NCBI GenBank assembly: GCA_964584305.1
Contig: CAZOZL010000022.1
Coordinates: 1 to 17,539, forward strand
Direction of reading: 5' to 3'
DNA: 17,539 nucleotides
Source of the DNA: SB11 sp964584305
Lineage (GTDB): Bacteria; Bacteroidota; Bacteroidia; UBA8524
Positions 1-7,186 of this stretch are shown in pieces. The notes below the pieces were generated by a model. That model ran no database searches, had not been told where the DNA came from, and was given only the letters and a program-made list of their open reading frames with translations. The translations under genes and the position numbers were made by a program. How positions within the stretch are numbered: position 1 is the first letter of the stretch; each line of letters begins with the position of its first letter.

Positions 1-94
1 CAAATTTAAAGGTTTTAACCCGTAGTGCATTATTCTGTAATTTGTATTTTAATATTGTTGATATGCCCGCCTCCTTATAACCACACCCAATCAA

Positions 95-200
95 GCAACC
101 GACTAAAGTCAGTTGCTTTTAAAATTACAGTGCGAGTTGGGGGCGATATATGTCAAATTTTTAAAATTTAACATATATTAAAAAAGTACTTATTTATCTA
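95..200 (+). repeat. Palindromic intergenic repeat, copy A
   Basis: This copy holds two inverted repeats. The first is GCAACCGACT (95-104), an AA loop, then AGTCAGTTGC (107-116), with one mismatch. The second is ATATATGTCAAATTTT (146-161) paired with 163-178, with one mismatch. Between them lies ATTACAGTGCGAGTTGGG. The whole unit matches copy C (9527-9640) in the same orientation with only scattered differences. It lies upstream of the ApbE gene. The rest of 1-252 is AT-rich and holds no gene that I can see; 17-33 is repeated in inverted orientation at 7156-7172. Confidence 0.75.
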
Positions 201-252
201 ACATTTTTATACTACCTATACAGTATTTGTATTTATTTTGAGCAAAATTTAT

Positions 253-1254
253 ATGAAACGTATTCACTTTCTTCTCCTTATTTTTATGCTATTGGCATTT
301 TCTTGCAAGCAAAATAGTAAGCTAAAAAAATTTAGTTTTAAAGGCGAAACAATGGGCAGCCATTATGCTATTACCTATTTTGCTAACGAGGCTATACTTG
401 AGCAAACACACGTAGATTCTTTTTTAAATGTGTTTAATAAATCACTATCAACATGGGATACTGGTTCACTTATTACAGCCATTAACAAAGCCCAAAAAAA
501 ACATAGTACCGATAGCTTTTTCAGACATTTGTATAAAAAATCTTTAATACTAAACCAAGTGAGCAAGGGTGCTTTTGACCCTACCGCTTCGCCTCTTTTT
601 GAAGCATGGGGCTTTGGGCTAAAAAATGCTGAAACAATGGATAGTAATAAGGTAGATTCTTTACTTCGATATGTGGGCATAGAAAAAAACCCGTTAAAAA
701 ACGATACAGTATATAAAGTGAGTAAATACTCACAGTTTAGTTTTAATGCTATTGCACCAGGGTATGCTGCCGATTTATTATCAAACCTGCTACAACAAAA
801 AGGCATTAGCAACTTTTTAATAGACATAGGGGGTGAGTTTGCATCAATGGGTAAAAAGCCCAATGGCAATAGCTGGCTGGTGAGTATAGAAAAACCTATT
901 GATAATAAAACACAGCAAAACGAAGCGTATGCCTATATCCGCTTGCTTGCGGGTGAGGCATTAGCCACATCGGGCAATTACCGTAAGTTTTACTATAAAA
1001 ATGGAAAACGATACAGCCATACCATTAATCCAAAAACGGGTTATCCTGTAAATCATAATTTATTAAGCGTTACAATTATAGCCAACAACGCTACCACTGC
1101 TGATGCTTATGCTACTATTTGCATGGTAGTAGGACTTAAAAAAGGGAAAGCATTTGTACAGCAACAAAACGCCAAAGCCTATTTTATTTATGATGATAAT
1201 GGCACGCTAAATGAGTATATTAGCGATAATTTGAAGCCACAGTTTTCTAAATAA
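253..1254 (+). CDS. apbE: FAD:protein FMN transferase, lipoprotein (ApbE family)
   Basis: ApbE enzymes transfer FMN from FAD onto threonines of target proteins such as NqrB/NqrC or RnfG, on the outer face of the cytoplasmic membrane, using Mg2+. The 333-residue product has the usual family length. The ATG at 253 is preferred over the upstream TTG at 238 because it starts directly with a lipoprotein signal peptide whose lipobox is LAFSC (Cys18). Family motifs are visible: FKGETMGSHYAITY (29-42), LSTWDTGS (65-72), GAFDPTASPL (106-115), APGYAADLL (168-176), IDIGGEFASMGKKPNG (190-205), ATSGNYRKFY (238-247), HTINPKTGYPV (256-266) and the C-terminal TTADAYAT metal-site region (281-288). The protein is probably anchored on the periplasmic side. 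No Nqr or Rnf structural gene lies in the window, but an NqrM-like gene is at 3559-3756. I am confident of the family; the target protein is inferred. Confidence 0.95.
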   Translation: MKRIHFLLLIFMLLAFSCKQNSKLKKFSFKGETMGSHYAITYFANEAILEQTHVDSFLNVFNKSLSTWDTGSLITAINKAQKKHSTDSFFRHLYKKSLILNQVSKGAFDPTASPLFEAWGFGLKNAETMDSNKVDSLLRYVGIEKNPLKNDTVYKVSKYSQFSFNAIAPGYAADLLSNLLQQKGISNFLIDIGGEFASMGKKPNGNSWLVSIEKPIDNKTQQNEAYAYIRLLAGEALATSGNYRKFYYKNGKRYSHTINPKTGYPVNHNLLSVTIIANNATTADAYATICMVVGLKKGKAFVQQQNAKAYFIYDDNGTLNEYISDNLKPQFSK

Positions 1255-1285
1255 ACAATGCTATGCTAATAAAAGTAGGAATAAT

Positions 1286-1783
1286 ATGAAATGGATGAAA
1301 ATAACTTTACTGGTTTTTTTCTTTAGTGCTTATATAAATTCACAAGCACAGTCCATTACAGGAAAATGGTTTTTGATTGAAGAAGGCGACACTGCCAAAT
1401 TAGAACTATCCAAGGATAGCATATTCCATTTAATTTTTAAAAAAACAGGCACAAATTTAGGTGGTCTTTACACCTACTCTCCCGAAGAAAGTGAAGATGA
1501 TGATTCTGTATTCATAGACCATAAATACACCTGTAAATTAAATATTTTTCCGCACCAATTGGTTTTAACGGGTTACTATGCCAATACAGATAGTGTTTCA
1601 TTTATTATCCCTACTTATTTTGAATTTTGGGAGGATGGCTCATTAGTGTTATTTCTACACGAAGATGGTATATTAGATTTTGAAGATGGTAACCCTAAAA
1701 AATTAATTGAAGAGTTTTATAAATCAGCCGTTATTAAAAAAGAAAACTATGAAGAGGCCTTAATTTTTAAACCCACTAAGTAA
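1286..1783 (+). CDS. Small secreted protein of unknown function
   Basis: I do not recognise this gene as a named family. The 165-residue product starts with a signal peptide (MKWMKITLLVFFFSAYINSQAQ), probably cleaved after SQAQ. The mature part begins SITGKWFLIEEGD, an opening typical of lipocalin-like or META-like small beta proteins of Bacteroidota. It then alternates short hydrophobic strands with acidic turns (an EESEDDD cluster near residue 73) and ends with a charged helix (KKLIEEFYKSAVIKK). It lies 31 bases downstream of apbE on the same strand with no terminator between, so co-transcription is likely, but nothing in the protein links it to flavin transfer. A periplasmic or outer-membrane-facing location is inferred from the signal peptide. 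Confidence 0.8.
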   Translation: MKWMKITLLVFFFSAYINSQAQSITGKWFLIEEGDTAKLELSKDSIFHLIFKKTGTNLGGLYTYSPEESEDDDSVFIDHKYTCKLNIFPHQLVLTGYYANTDSVSFIIPTYFEFWEDGSLVLFLHEDGILDFEDGNPKKLIEEFYKSAVIKKENYEEALIFKPTK

Positions 1784-1792
1784 AATGCAAAA

Positions 1793-1836
1793 AAGAAAAC
1801 TGTTTTCTTCAATTCTTAATAGTACTTTTTAGTACT
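1793..1836 (+). terminator. Two adjacent hairpins after the secreted-protein gene
   Basis: AAGAAAAC (1793-1800) pairs perfectly with GTTTTCTT (1802-1809). A second inverted repeat follows, AGTACT (1821-1826), a TTTT loop, and AGTACT (1831-1836). They lie 10 to 50 bases after the stop codon at 1783. The stems are AT-rich and the U-tract is poor, so a role as the end of the apbE transcript is plausible but weak. Confidence 0.4.
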
Positions 1837-1853
1837 GTCAAAATTACTGAAAT
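1833..1853 (+). repeat. 21-bp direct repeat, intergenic copy
   Basis: This 21-base stretch is identical to 2153-2173, which lies inside the downstream SRPBCC gene and encodes its VKITEM segment. The shared core is GTCAAAATTACTGAAAT. A few codons further on, intergenic DNA in the three-frame reading also gives VLKRIK followed by a stop (1924-1941), resembling the VLKHIA near the C-terminus of the SRPBCC protein. The spacer may therefore hold remains of a partial gene duplication. Confidence 0.6.
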
Positions 1854-1955
1854 AAAACCCTGAACCCTCACTAAAAGAGTTTTTGCCACCACAAAATTGA
1901 TAAAAAGAAGTTTGAAGTAAATGTGCTAAAACGCATTAAATAAAAAGCACTAATT

Positions 1956-2429
1956 ATGCCCGTACTACAACTTACAACTATTATCAATGCTCCCATAGAG
2001 GTTTGCTTTAATCTTGCCCGAAGTATTGATGCCCACCAACACTCAACAAATCAAACCCATGAGAAAGCTATTGCAGGCAAAACAAGTGGACTTATAGAAG
2101 AAGGTGAAACTGTTACGTGGGAGGCAAAGCATTTTGGGATAAAGCAACAACTTACTGTCAAAATTACTGAAATGGAATTCCCTAATTATTTTAAAGATAA
2201 GATGGTTAAAGGTGCTTTTAAAAGTATGCAGCACATACATACTTTTGAAAAGAAAGATGAGTATATAACATTAATGAAAGATAAATTTACATACACCTCG
2301 CCATTAGGTATATTGGGAGCTTTTTTTGATGTGTTGGTTTTGAAATCCTATATGAGAAATTTTTTAATAAAGCGGAATGCAGTACTGAAGCACATTGCCG
2401 AAAGTGGCAAATGGAAGAGATATTTTTAA
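1956..2429 (+). CDS. SRPBCC (START-like) family protein
   Basis: The 157-residue product has the layout of the SRPBCC helix-grip fold. A first strand leads into the helix INAPIEVCFNLARSIDAHQHST (near 10-31), followed by a run of beta strands with GETVTWEAKHFGIKQQLTVKITEM, then FTYTSPLGILGAFFDVLVLKSYMRNFL, which forms the long C-terminal helix ending VLKHIAESGKWKRYF. Members bind hydrophobic ligands or act in poorly defined cellular roles; bacterial relatives are often labelled as ligand-binding or cell-division-associated proteins on weak grounds. There is no signal peptide, so it is cytoplasmic. The gene converges on the next one and the two stop codons overlap (2426-2429), leaving no room for a separate terminator. 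The fold call is good; the ligand is unknown. Confidence 0.85.
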   Translation: MPVLQLTTIINAPIEVCFNLARSIDAHQHSTNQTHEKAIAGKTSGLIEEGETVTWEAKHFGIKQQLTVKITEMEFPNYFKDKMVKGAFKSMQHIHTFEKKDEYITLMKDKFTYTSPLGILGAFFDVLVLKSYMRNFLIKRNAVLKHIAESGKWKRYF

Positions 2430-3556
2430 AAACGCTGCCAGTTATACCTTGCCCTATACGGTTTTTTGCCTTTGGGTACAAAAACAATATTATTTACTTG
2501 GGCGTGATATATTATTAAATCGCCATTCATAACATATCTTGTTATCACCTCATTCGAAATATTTTTCACCTCTCCATTTTCGTACCTGTAAAGGTGATTG
2601 TATTGGTCCAAAAAGCATAAAGTATGGTTAAATACTTTTATGTTTTTTGGCATAAAAAAAGAAACAAAACTTAACTTTCCTCTGTCAAAAACTTTAAGCC
2701 TGTTGTTTTCATCAGCATAATATACCAATCCATTATCAATCCAGTGTTGTTTGGGCAAAAATGTTTCTAACAGGTAGGTGCTGTCCTTATAAAACACTTT
2801 AAAATCATCGTTCAGGGTATGAAACACCACTATATCATCAGCTACTTTATAAAAATTGGGGGTGCCTTCTGCCAAGTCGTACACCTTGCTTGAGTTATAC
2901 ACTTTTAATCGTCCCGTTTGGTCTAAGTAGGCAACAGTGTTTAGCCCTACCTGATAGTCCATTATCTCATATTTTTCTAAAGTACGCACCTTGCCTCTTA
3001 AAAATACTTTAAATATATAGGCATTGGTATTATAAGCAACAATATTGCGCCTTGCTAAGTAGTTGCGTACGGGTATGCGGTTTATATTATATATAATGTC
3101 ATTATAAAATATCTTAAAAGCGTTTGTACGGTCATAAAAAGTAACTAAACTATCTTGAGTAGAGTATGAGCCATTAAAAAAACTAAGCCGTTTTAGCCGT
3201 TTATTCCAATACACATATAAACTTCTGTTTTGCTCAAACGTGAGCATATTGCGTGAAAAAGTCCATCTTTTTGGAGGTAATTCAGCTAAAATCTGGCTAC
3301 CAGTACCAAAAGTGATTTTAAACTCATCAATGGCATTTACAAACACGGCATCATTAGTTCCAAAACCGTATTTGGCTACTGGTTGGTCGCCCATTTTGCG
3401 TATATATCCCTCATTATAGGTATATAAATAACCAAATGTGTCTCGATAGGCATAAAAATTTTGAGAGAAAAGAACCAATGGAAATAGAAAGAAAAATGCA
3501 GTTACGGCATTTTTCAAATACTTACTTTGTTTTATATTACACGGCAACAACTGCAA
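2426..3556 (-). CDS. Secreted protein of ten 34-35-residue beta repeats
   Basis: I do not recognise a named family. The start is uncertain: TTG at 3556 lies two bases after the stop of the upstream gene and suggests coupling, while TTG at 3517 would give the compact signal peptide MKNAVTAFFFLFPLVLFSQ. The rest is strikingly periodic. With numbering from 3556, a short strand of the type FKVF or LKVY starts at residues 44, 79, 113, 147, 182, 217, 252, 287, 322 and, weakly, 357. Each is usually followed by a charged turn with Gly-Lys (LRGKV, DRGKL, ENGEV) and a hydrophobic strand (VAYLDQ, VVFHTLND, LVYYADE, LCFLDQYN). This suggests a beta-propeller or beta-solenoid exported to the periplasm or cell surface. 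No catalytic motif is visible. It appears to form an operon with the NqrM-like gene, though a shared function is not shown. Confidence 0.85.
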   Translation of the reverse strand: MQLLPCNIKQSKYLKNAVTAFFFLFPLVLFSQNFYAYRDTFGYLYTYNEGYIRKMGDQPVAKYGFGTNDAVFVNAIDEFKITFGTGSQILAELPPKRWTFSRNMLTFEQNRSLYVYWNKRLKRLSFFNGSYSTQDSLVTFYDRTNAFKIFYNDIIYNINRIPVRNYLARRNIVAYNTNAYIFKVFLRGKVRTLEKYEIMDYQVGLNTVAYLDQTGRLKVYNSSKVYDLAEGTPNFYKVADDIVVFHTLNDDFKVFYKDSTYLLETFLPKQHWIDNGLVYYADENNRLKVFDRGKLSFVSFFMPKNIKVFNHTLCFLDQYNHLYRYENGEVKNISNEVITRYVMNGDLIIYHAQVNNIVFVPKGKKPYRARYNWQRF

Positions 3557-3558
3557 GG

Positions 3559-3756
3559 CTATTTTGCAATTGGATTATCACACTCTTCGTTCACATCTTT
3601 TCCGCAAACCGTGCAAGTAATACCATCTTCAAGCAACAGCGGGTTTTTTGATGCGCAGCCACCCCTTACCTCAGCATCTTTAATAAAAAACAAACGGATA
3701 GCAAAAAGAGCAAACCCAATGCCCAAAACCGCAAGTGCCAAAAGTATCGTCTTCAT
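3559..3756 (-). CDS. NqrM-like (DUF539-type) cysteine-rich membrane protein
   Basis: The 65-residue product has one N-terminal membrane helix (ILLALAVLGIGFALFAIRLFF, 4-24) followed by a short polar tail with four cysteines at 34, 48, 51 and 59, in the pattern RGGCASKNPLL, ITCTVCGKD, EEC. The single helix plus GxC and CxxC tail is the plan of NqrM, the small protein that with ApbE is needed to mature the Na+-translocating NADH:quinone reductase, perhaps by delivering iron to its membrane Cys4 site. The ATG at 3754-3756 follows a good TAnnTTTG promoter by four bases, so the transcript may be leaderless. It precedes the repeat protein with only a two-base gap. The family call comes from motif memory, not from an alignment; a generic small membrane protein is the alternative. 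Confidence 0.6.
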   Translation of the reverse strand: MKTILLALAVLGIGFALFAIRLFFIKDAEVRGGCASKNPLLLEDGITCTVCGKDVNEECDNPIAK

Positions 3757-3760
3757 ACCA

Positions 3761-3768
3761 CAAATGTA
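3761..3768 (-). promoter_or_regulatory. Bacteroidota -7 promoter box (TACATTTG)
   Basis: On the minus strand this reads TACATTTG, a full match to the Bacteroidota -7 consensus TAnnTTTG, and only four bases separate it from the ATG at 3756. No convincing -33 TTTG is present at the usual spacing; the region there is a T-rich ATTTT. It probably drives the NqrM-like gene and the repeat-protein gene. Confidence 0.6.
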
Positions 3769-3857
3769 GCAAAATAAATGCCAGTAAAATAGCGTCGTTC
3801 GTCTATTATATGGGCTTGTTTATCAAATCTACATATATACCTTAAAAAGATTATATG

Positions 3858-3865
3858 TATATTTG
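3858..3865 (+). promoter_or_regulatory. Bacteroidota -7 promoter box (TATATTTG)
   Basis: TATATTTG matches TAnnTTTG exactly and lies 15 bases before the ATG at 3881, giving a predicted leader of about a dozen bases. This argues against the TTG at 3863, which falls inside the box. It may drive the small membrane protein and the two-component genes that follow. Confidence 0.6.
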
Positions 3866-3880
3866 CAGCATATAATTGTT

Positions 3881-4111
3881 ATGACTTTTACTAAAGCAGC
3901 CATAAAATTTGTTCTTCGTCGCAATATTATAATGTTGCTTCTTATGGCTAATATTGGTGCGTTTGCGTTCACCCATAGTGTATTAAAAAACACATCAACT
4001 ACTAATGGTGAGGGAAAAAAAGACTTGATTGCAAAAATGTACACAGGCTGGCAAATGCTGGACTGGAGTTTTTCACTTGTTGATTATTTACGCGACGTTA
4101 GCAAAAGGTAA
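3881..4111 (+). CDS. Small single-helix membrane protein upstream of the two-component system
   Basis: This 76-residue protein is not one I recognise. It has a basic N-terminus (KFVLRR), one hydrophobic segment (NIIMLLLMANIGAFAF, about 18-33), a polar stretch (THSVLKNTSTTNGEGKKD) and a C-terminal part rich in aromatic and charged residues (MYTGWQMLDWSFSLVDYLRDVSKR). The start at 3881 is chosen because a full TAnnTTTG box lies at 3858-3865 and would overlap any earlier start. It ends 55 bases before the histidine kinase gene on the same strand, with no clear terminator, so the three genes could form one transcript. A role as accessory membrane partner of the kinase is conceivable but rests on position only. 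The opposing reading frame at 3829-4044 is judged a shadow. Confidence 0.6.
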   Translation: MTFTKAAIKFVLRRNIIMLLLMANIGAFAFTHSVLKNTSTTNGEGKKDLIAKMYTGWQMLDWSFSLVDYLRDVSKR

Positions 4112-4166
4112 ACATCTTCCTCATATTCTAATACGTATATTGGTAAATTAAATTACCACCGCCTCA

Positions 4167-5183
4167 ATGTTTTCACAAAAGTTACTAAAGTATAAAATAG
4201 ACCATATTCTGTTTTGGTTTTTGTATGCTTTATTTTGGCTACTGGTTACGGGTAGTATTACCAATATTGCACAAATACGCAATACTATTATTGTGGTTAT
4301 ACTGCACGCTTTGGTTTCATATTTTAATCTATATGTATTAGTACCGTTATTATTACAAAACAAAAAATACCTATCGTATATAGTTAGCATACTTTTATCC
4401 ATCACGCTAATTTGTTTTCCGCTTGCCTTTTTTGTTTACTTATTAGACCCTAATAGCACATCAAAAATTTGGGATATAAATTTCTTCATCTTTAATAGTT
4501 TTCAAACTTCTTATGCTGTTGGGTTAACTATGGTACTTCGCCTTTCTATACAGTGGTATCAAAAAGATAAAGAAAAATCGGAGTTGCAGCGCATAACATC
4601 AGAAACAGAACTTAAATTTCTTAAATCGCAAATAAACCCGCACTTTCTTTTCAATAGTTTAAATAGCATATACGCTTTAACGCTTAAAAAATCAGACGAT
4701 GCGCCGCAAACCATATTAAAGCTATCAGAAATGTTACGCTACTTGCTTTATGAAGCAGGCGAGAAAAAAGTAACTATTGATAAAGAAATTGCCTACCTCA
4801 ATAATTATTTAGAACTTGAGCGCATACGCTTGGGTAGTAGGGGTAAAATAGTTTTTGAAACAAAAACCGATAGTGATGAGTATTTAATAGAGCCTATGCT
4901 GCTAATGCCCTTTGTAGAAAATTGCTTTAAACATGGGCTAAATAAGTTAACTACTGGCGGTTGGGTCTCCATTATACTAACTGTTGAAGAAGGAATATTG
5001 CACGCTGAAATAAGCAACAATATTAAACCAGAAACTACCAACTATGAGGCAGATAAAGTTGGCGGTATTGGAATTGTAAATGTTAAAAAAAGACTGAAAA
5101 TTTTATATCCTGCAAAGCACAAACTACTAATTAGTGATACTAACCACATTTATAAAATAGAATTAGAACTTACTATAGTTTAA
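4167..5183 (+). CDS. LytS/YehU-type sensor histidine kinase
   Basis: This 338-residue kinase has an N-terminal membrane module of about four helices (near 12-29, 40-62, 68-93 and 105-128) with almost no periplasmic sensor domain. A short coiled linker (YQKDKEKSELQRITSETELK) leads to the His_kinase domain with the phosphoacceptor motif LKSQINPHFLFNSLNSIYAL, predicted His159. The ATP-binding part shows the N box in MPFVENCFKHG (Asn252) and the G box in VGGIGIVNVKKRL (298-310). It autophosphorylates and passes the phosphate to a LytTR-type regulator, here the gene starting 94 bases downstream. In Bacteroidota such pairs sense poorly known membrane or cell-surface cues. The family is certain from motifs; the signal is unknown. 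Confidence 0.95.
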   Translation: MFSQKLLKYKIDHILFWFLYALFWLLVTGSITNIAQIRNTIIVVILHALVSYFNLYVLVPLLLQNKKYLSYIVSILLSITLICFPLAFFVYLLDPNSTSKIWDINFFIFNSFQTSYAVGLTMVLRLSIQWYQKDKEKSELQRITSETELKFLKSQINPHFLFNSLNSIYALTLKKSDDAPQTILKLSEMLRYLLYEAGEKKVTIDKEIAYLNNYLELERIRLGSRGKIVFETKTDSDEYLIEPMLLMPFVENCFKHGLNKLTTGGWVSIILTVEEGILHAEISNNIKPETTNYEADKVGGIGIVNVKKRLKILYPAKHKLLISDTNHIYKIELELTIV

Positions 5184-5277
5184 AAGAAATTTTAACTTTT
5201 ACATACTTTTCTAAATTTTTTGCGTTATTATTATAACATAGTATTTGTAAGTTTTCTACCAATTTTAATTCACCCGC

Positions 5278-5985
5278 ATGAAAATCAGTTGTTTGATTAT
5301 TGATGACGAGCCTTTGGCGCAAGAAGTTATTCACGGTTACATTAAACAAACCTCTCAACTCGAGCTTGCTGGTATTTGCAACAATGCGATAGAAGCGTTA
5401 GAAAAAATGAAGGGCAACACTATTGACCTTCTTTTTTTAGATATACAAATGCCTGAAATTACTGGGATTGACTTTTTACGCTCGTTAAAAGACCCTCCAA
5501 TGGTTATTTTTACTACCGCTTATCAAGATTATGCTATTGAAGGGTTTGAGCTTAATGCCATAGATTATTTATTAAAACCATTCTCGGAAGACCGTTTTTT
5601 AAAAGCGGTTAGAAAAGTTGAAGAATTACTAAAATTAAAAAAATATCATCATTTAAAAGAAGACAATTACATTTTTATCAAATCAGATCATAAACTACAA
5701 AAAGTATTTTATGCAGACATCATTTATATAGAAGCACTGGCAGATTATGTAAAAATACATACCCACGAAAAAAGGCATATTACACTGCAAACCATGAAAA
5801 AAATGGAAGATAAACTGCCTGATACCTCTTTTAAACGAGTACACCGCTCTTATATAGTTGCATTGGATAAGATAATGTCGTTAGTAGGCTCGGCGGTTGA
5901 AGTAAATGGACAAAAAATACCCATAGGCAAAAACTATAAAGAAGCCTTTTTTGCCGCCTTAAACAAAAATAATATTATTAGATAA
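5278..5985 (+). CDS. LytTR-family response regulator
   Basis: This 235-residue regulator has a receiver domain at 1-115 and a LytTR DNA-binding domain at about 129-228. In the receiver, the acidic pair is Asp9-Asp10 (IIDDEP), the phosphorylation site is Asp55 in LLFLDIQMPEITG, the switch Thr is Thr80 in IFTTAYQDYAIEGF and the conserved Lys is Lys100 in YLLKPF. The LytTR part shows IFIKSDHKLQKV, IIYIEALADYVKIHT and FKRVHRSYIVALDKI, the usual beta-rich signature. It follows its kinase on the same strand and is the presumed partner. The 94-base gap is AT-rich and contains CATAGTATTTGTAAG, only an imperfect promoter match. Target genes cannot be read from the sequence. Confidence 0.96.
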   Translation: MKISCLIIDDEPLAQEVIHGYIKQTSQLELAGICNNAIEALEKMKGNTIDLLFLDIQMPEITGIDFLRSLKDPPMVIFTTAYQDYAIEGFELNAIDYLLKPFSEDRFLKAVRKVEELLKLKKYHHLKEDNYIFIKSDHKLQKVFYADIIYIEALADYVKIHTHEKRHITLQTMKKMEDKLPDTSFKRVHRSYIVALDKIMSLVGSAVEVNGQKIPIGKNYKEAFFAALNKNNIIR

Positions 5986-5997
5986 AACACACTAAAT

Positions 5998-6020
5998 AAA
6001 GCCTCGATAAGAGGTTTTTT
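5998..6020 (+). terminator. Rho-independent terminator after the response regulator
   Basis: AAAGCCTC (5998-6005), a GATAA loop and GAGGTTTTTT (6011-6020) form an eight-base stem (one G-T pair) ending in a run of six T, 13 bases after the regulator stop codon. It separates the two-component genes from mazG. Confidence 0.8.
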
Positions 6021-6057
6021 GTTTATATCTACTTTATAAATCATCCCCTATTTTTTG

Positions 6058-6065
6058 CACTTTTG
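6058..6065 (+). promoter_or_regulatory. Probable -7 promoter box of mazG (CACTTTTG)
   Basis: CACTTTTG differs from TAnnTTTG only in its first base and lies four bases before the ATG at 6070, the same short spacing as at 3761-3768. If used, the mazG mRNA would be almost leaderless. The -33 element is not clear. Confidence 0.4.
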
Positions 6066-6069
6066 CTAC

Positions 6070-6840
6070 ATGAACGATGAACGACTGGTAGCCTTTGAAA
6101 GACTTTTAACCATAATGAACGAGTTGCGAGAGCAATGCCCATGGGATAAGAAACAAACCATAGAAACACTGCGGCACTTAACCATTGAAGAAACCTACGA
6201 ACTATCCGACGCTATACTAAACAACGATTTTGAGGAAATTAAAAAAGAACTGGGCGATGTTTTACTGCATATCGTTTTTTATGCAAAAATTGGAGAAGAG
6301 AAAGGTGCTTTTGACATTACAGCCGTAATAGACCAACTGTGCGAAAAACTAATAAACAGACATCCACATATTTATAGTGATACAAAGGTAAATAGCGTGG
6401 AGGAGGTGAAGCAAAATTGGGAACAAATTAAACAAAAGGAAAGCAATGGCGAAAAATCATTATTAGCAGGTGTTCCCAATTCAATGCCATCACTAATAAA
6501 AGCACTAAGAATGCAAGAAAAGGCGGCACAAGTGGGCTTTGATTGGGAGACCAAACAACAAGTGTGGGCAAAGGTAGAAGAAGAACTTGCTGAGTATAAA
6601 GAAGTAGTGAATACGGATGAAGCTACGGGAGAATTTGGTGATTTGTTGTTTGCACTGGTAAACTATGCAAGGTTTGAAGGCATTAACCCCGATGATGCTT
6701 TGGAACTTACCAATAAAAAATTTAAAAAACGCTTTGAGTATATAGAGCAACAAGCCAAAACAAAGGGCAAAAACATGAAAGACATGACCTTGGGTGAAAT
6801 GGATGCCATTTGGAACGAAGCAAAAAAAACCATTAAGTAA
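6070..6840 (+). CDS. mazG: Nucleoside triphosphate pyrophosphohydrolase MazG
   Basis: MazG hydrolyses NTPs and dNTPs to monophosphates and pyrophosphate in the cytoplasm, a housecleaning activity linked to nucleotide-pool quality and, in some bacteria, to the stringent response. The 256-residue product has the two-domain plan of E. coli MazG. Domain 1 carries the conserved CPWDKKQT (near 23-30) and the Mg2+-binding pattern LTIEETYELSDAI followed by EIKKELGDVLLH. Domain 2 begins near LIKALRMQEKAAQVGFDWE and repeats the pattern as KVEEELAEYKEV and GEFGDLLFALVNYAR. The C-terminal MTLGEMDAIWNEAK is also typical. The ATG at 6070 is preferred to the TTG at 6055 because MNDERLVAFERLL is the usual family start and the possible promoter box lies upstream of it. 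Confidence 0.96.
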   Translation: MNDERLVAFERLLTIMNELREQCPWDKKQTIETLRHLTIEETYELSDAILNNDFEEIKKELGDVLLHIVFYAKIGEEKGAFDITAVIDQLCEKLINRHPHIYSDTKVNSVEEVKQNWEQIKQKESNGEKSLLAGVPNSMPSLIKALRMQEKAAQVGFDWETKQQVWAKVEEELAEYKEVVNTDEATGEFGDLLFALVNYARFEGINPDDALELTNKKFKKRFEYIEQQAKTKGKNMKDMTLGEMDAIWNEAKKTIK

Positions 6841-6880
6841 ACATAGCGATAAATTGAAACCTACCGTTTATAAGAATTAC

Positions 6881-7093
6881 AGTACAAAGGCGGACACTAA
6901 AGTCCGTCTTTGTACTAATAATGGTAGCAGAATAAGATTTTAATCTTATTCTTATAGGAAACAGCACGCTACACATACTGGCACAAAAGGCTCACCCGTG
7001 CCGTTCACACATTTTCTTGCAGCAGGCTTCAACCTGCTGCAATTCATACCCTTAGCAAAAATTTTATGTATAAAATAGGCATTCATGCCTATT
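6881..7093. repeat. Cluster of four hairpins (intergenic repeat, site B)
   Basis: The 346-base spacer between mazG and the convergent dehydratase gene holds no gene but four clear inverted repeats: AGTACAAAGGCGGAC (6881-6895) with 6902-6916; AGAATAAGAT (6929-6938) with ATCTTATTCT (6943-6952); GCAGCAGG (7019-7026) with CCTGCTGC (7033-7040); and AATAGGCAT (7074-7082) with ATGCCTATT (7085-7093). The motif AATTACAGT just before the first (from 6875) is shared with sites A and C. At least one hairpin probably also serves as terminator for both flanking genes. Confidence 0.75.
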
Positions 7094-7186
7094 CTGTCTT
7101 TTTTAATTTAACAGTCAACAATAAATACTCTGGTATTCAGTTGTTTGCAAAGTTTATAATGCACTACGGGTTTAGTATAAGTTAGT

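Noticed and set aside
375..869. Minus-strand open frame of 164 codons inside apbE
   Set aside because: The opposite strand encodes an unmistakable ApbE with all motifs; this frame has no recognisable content.
3829..4044. Minus-strand open frame of 71 codons opposite the small membrane protein
   Set aside because: It overlaps almost fully the plus-strand gene that has a promoter box, and shows no signal or motif of its own.
6881..7093. Series of hairpins considered as a CRISPR array
   Set aside because: The stems differ from each other, there are no regular spacers, and no cas gene is present.
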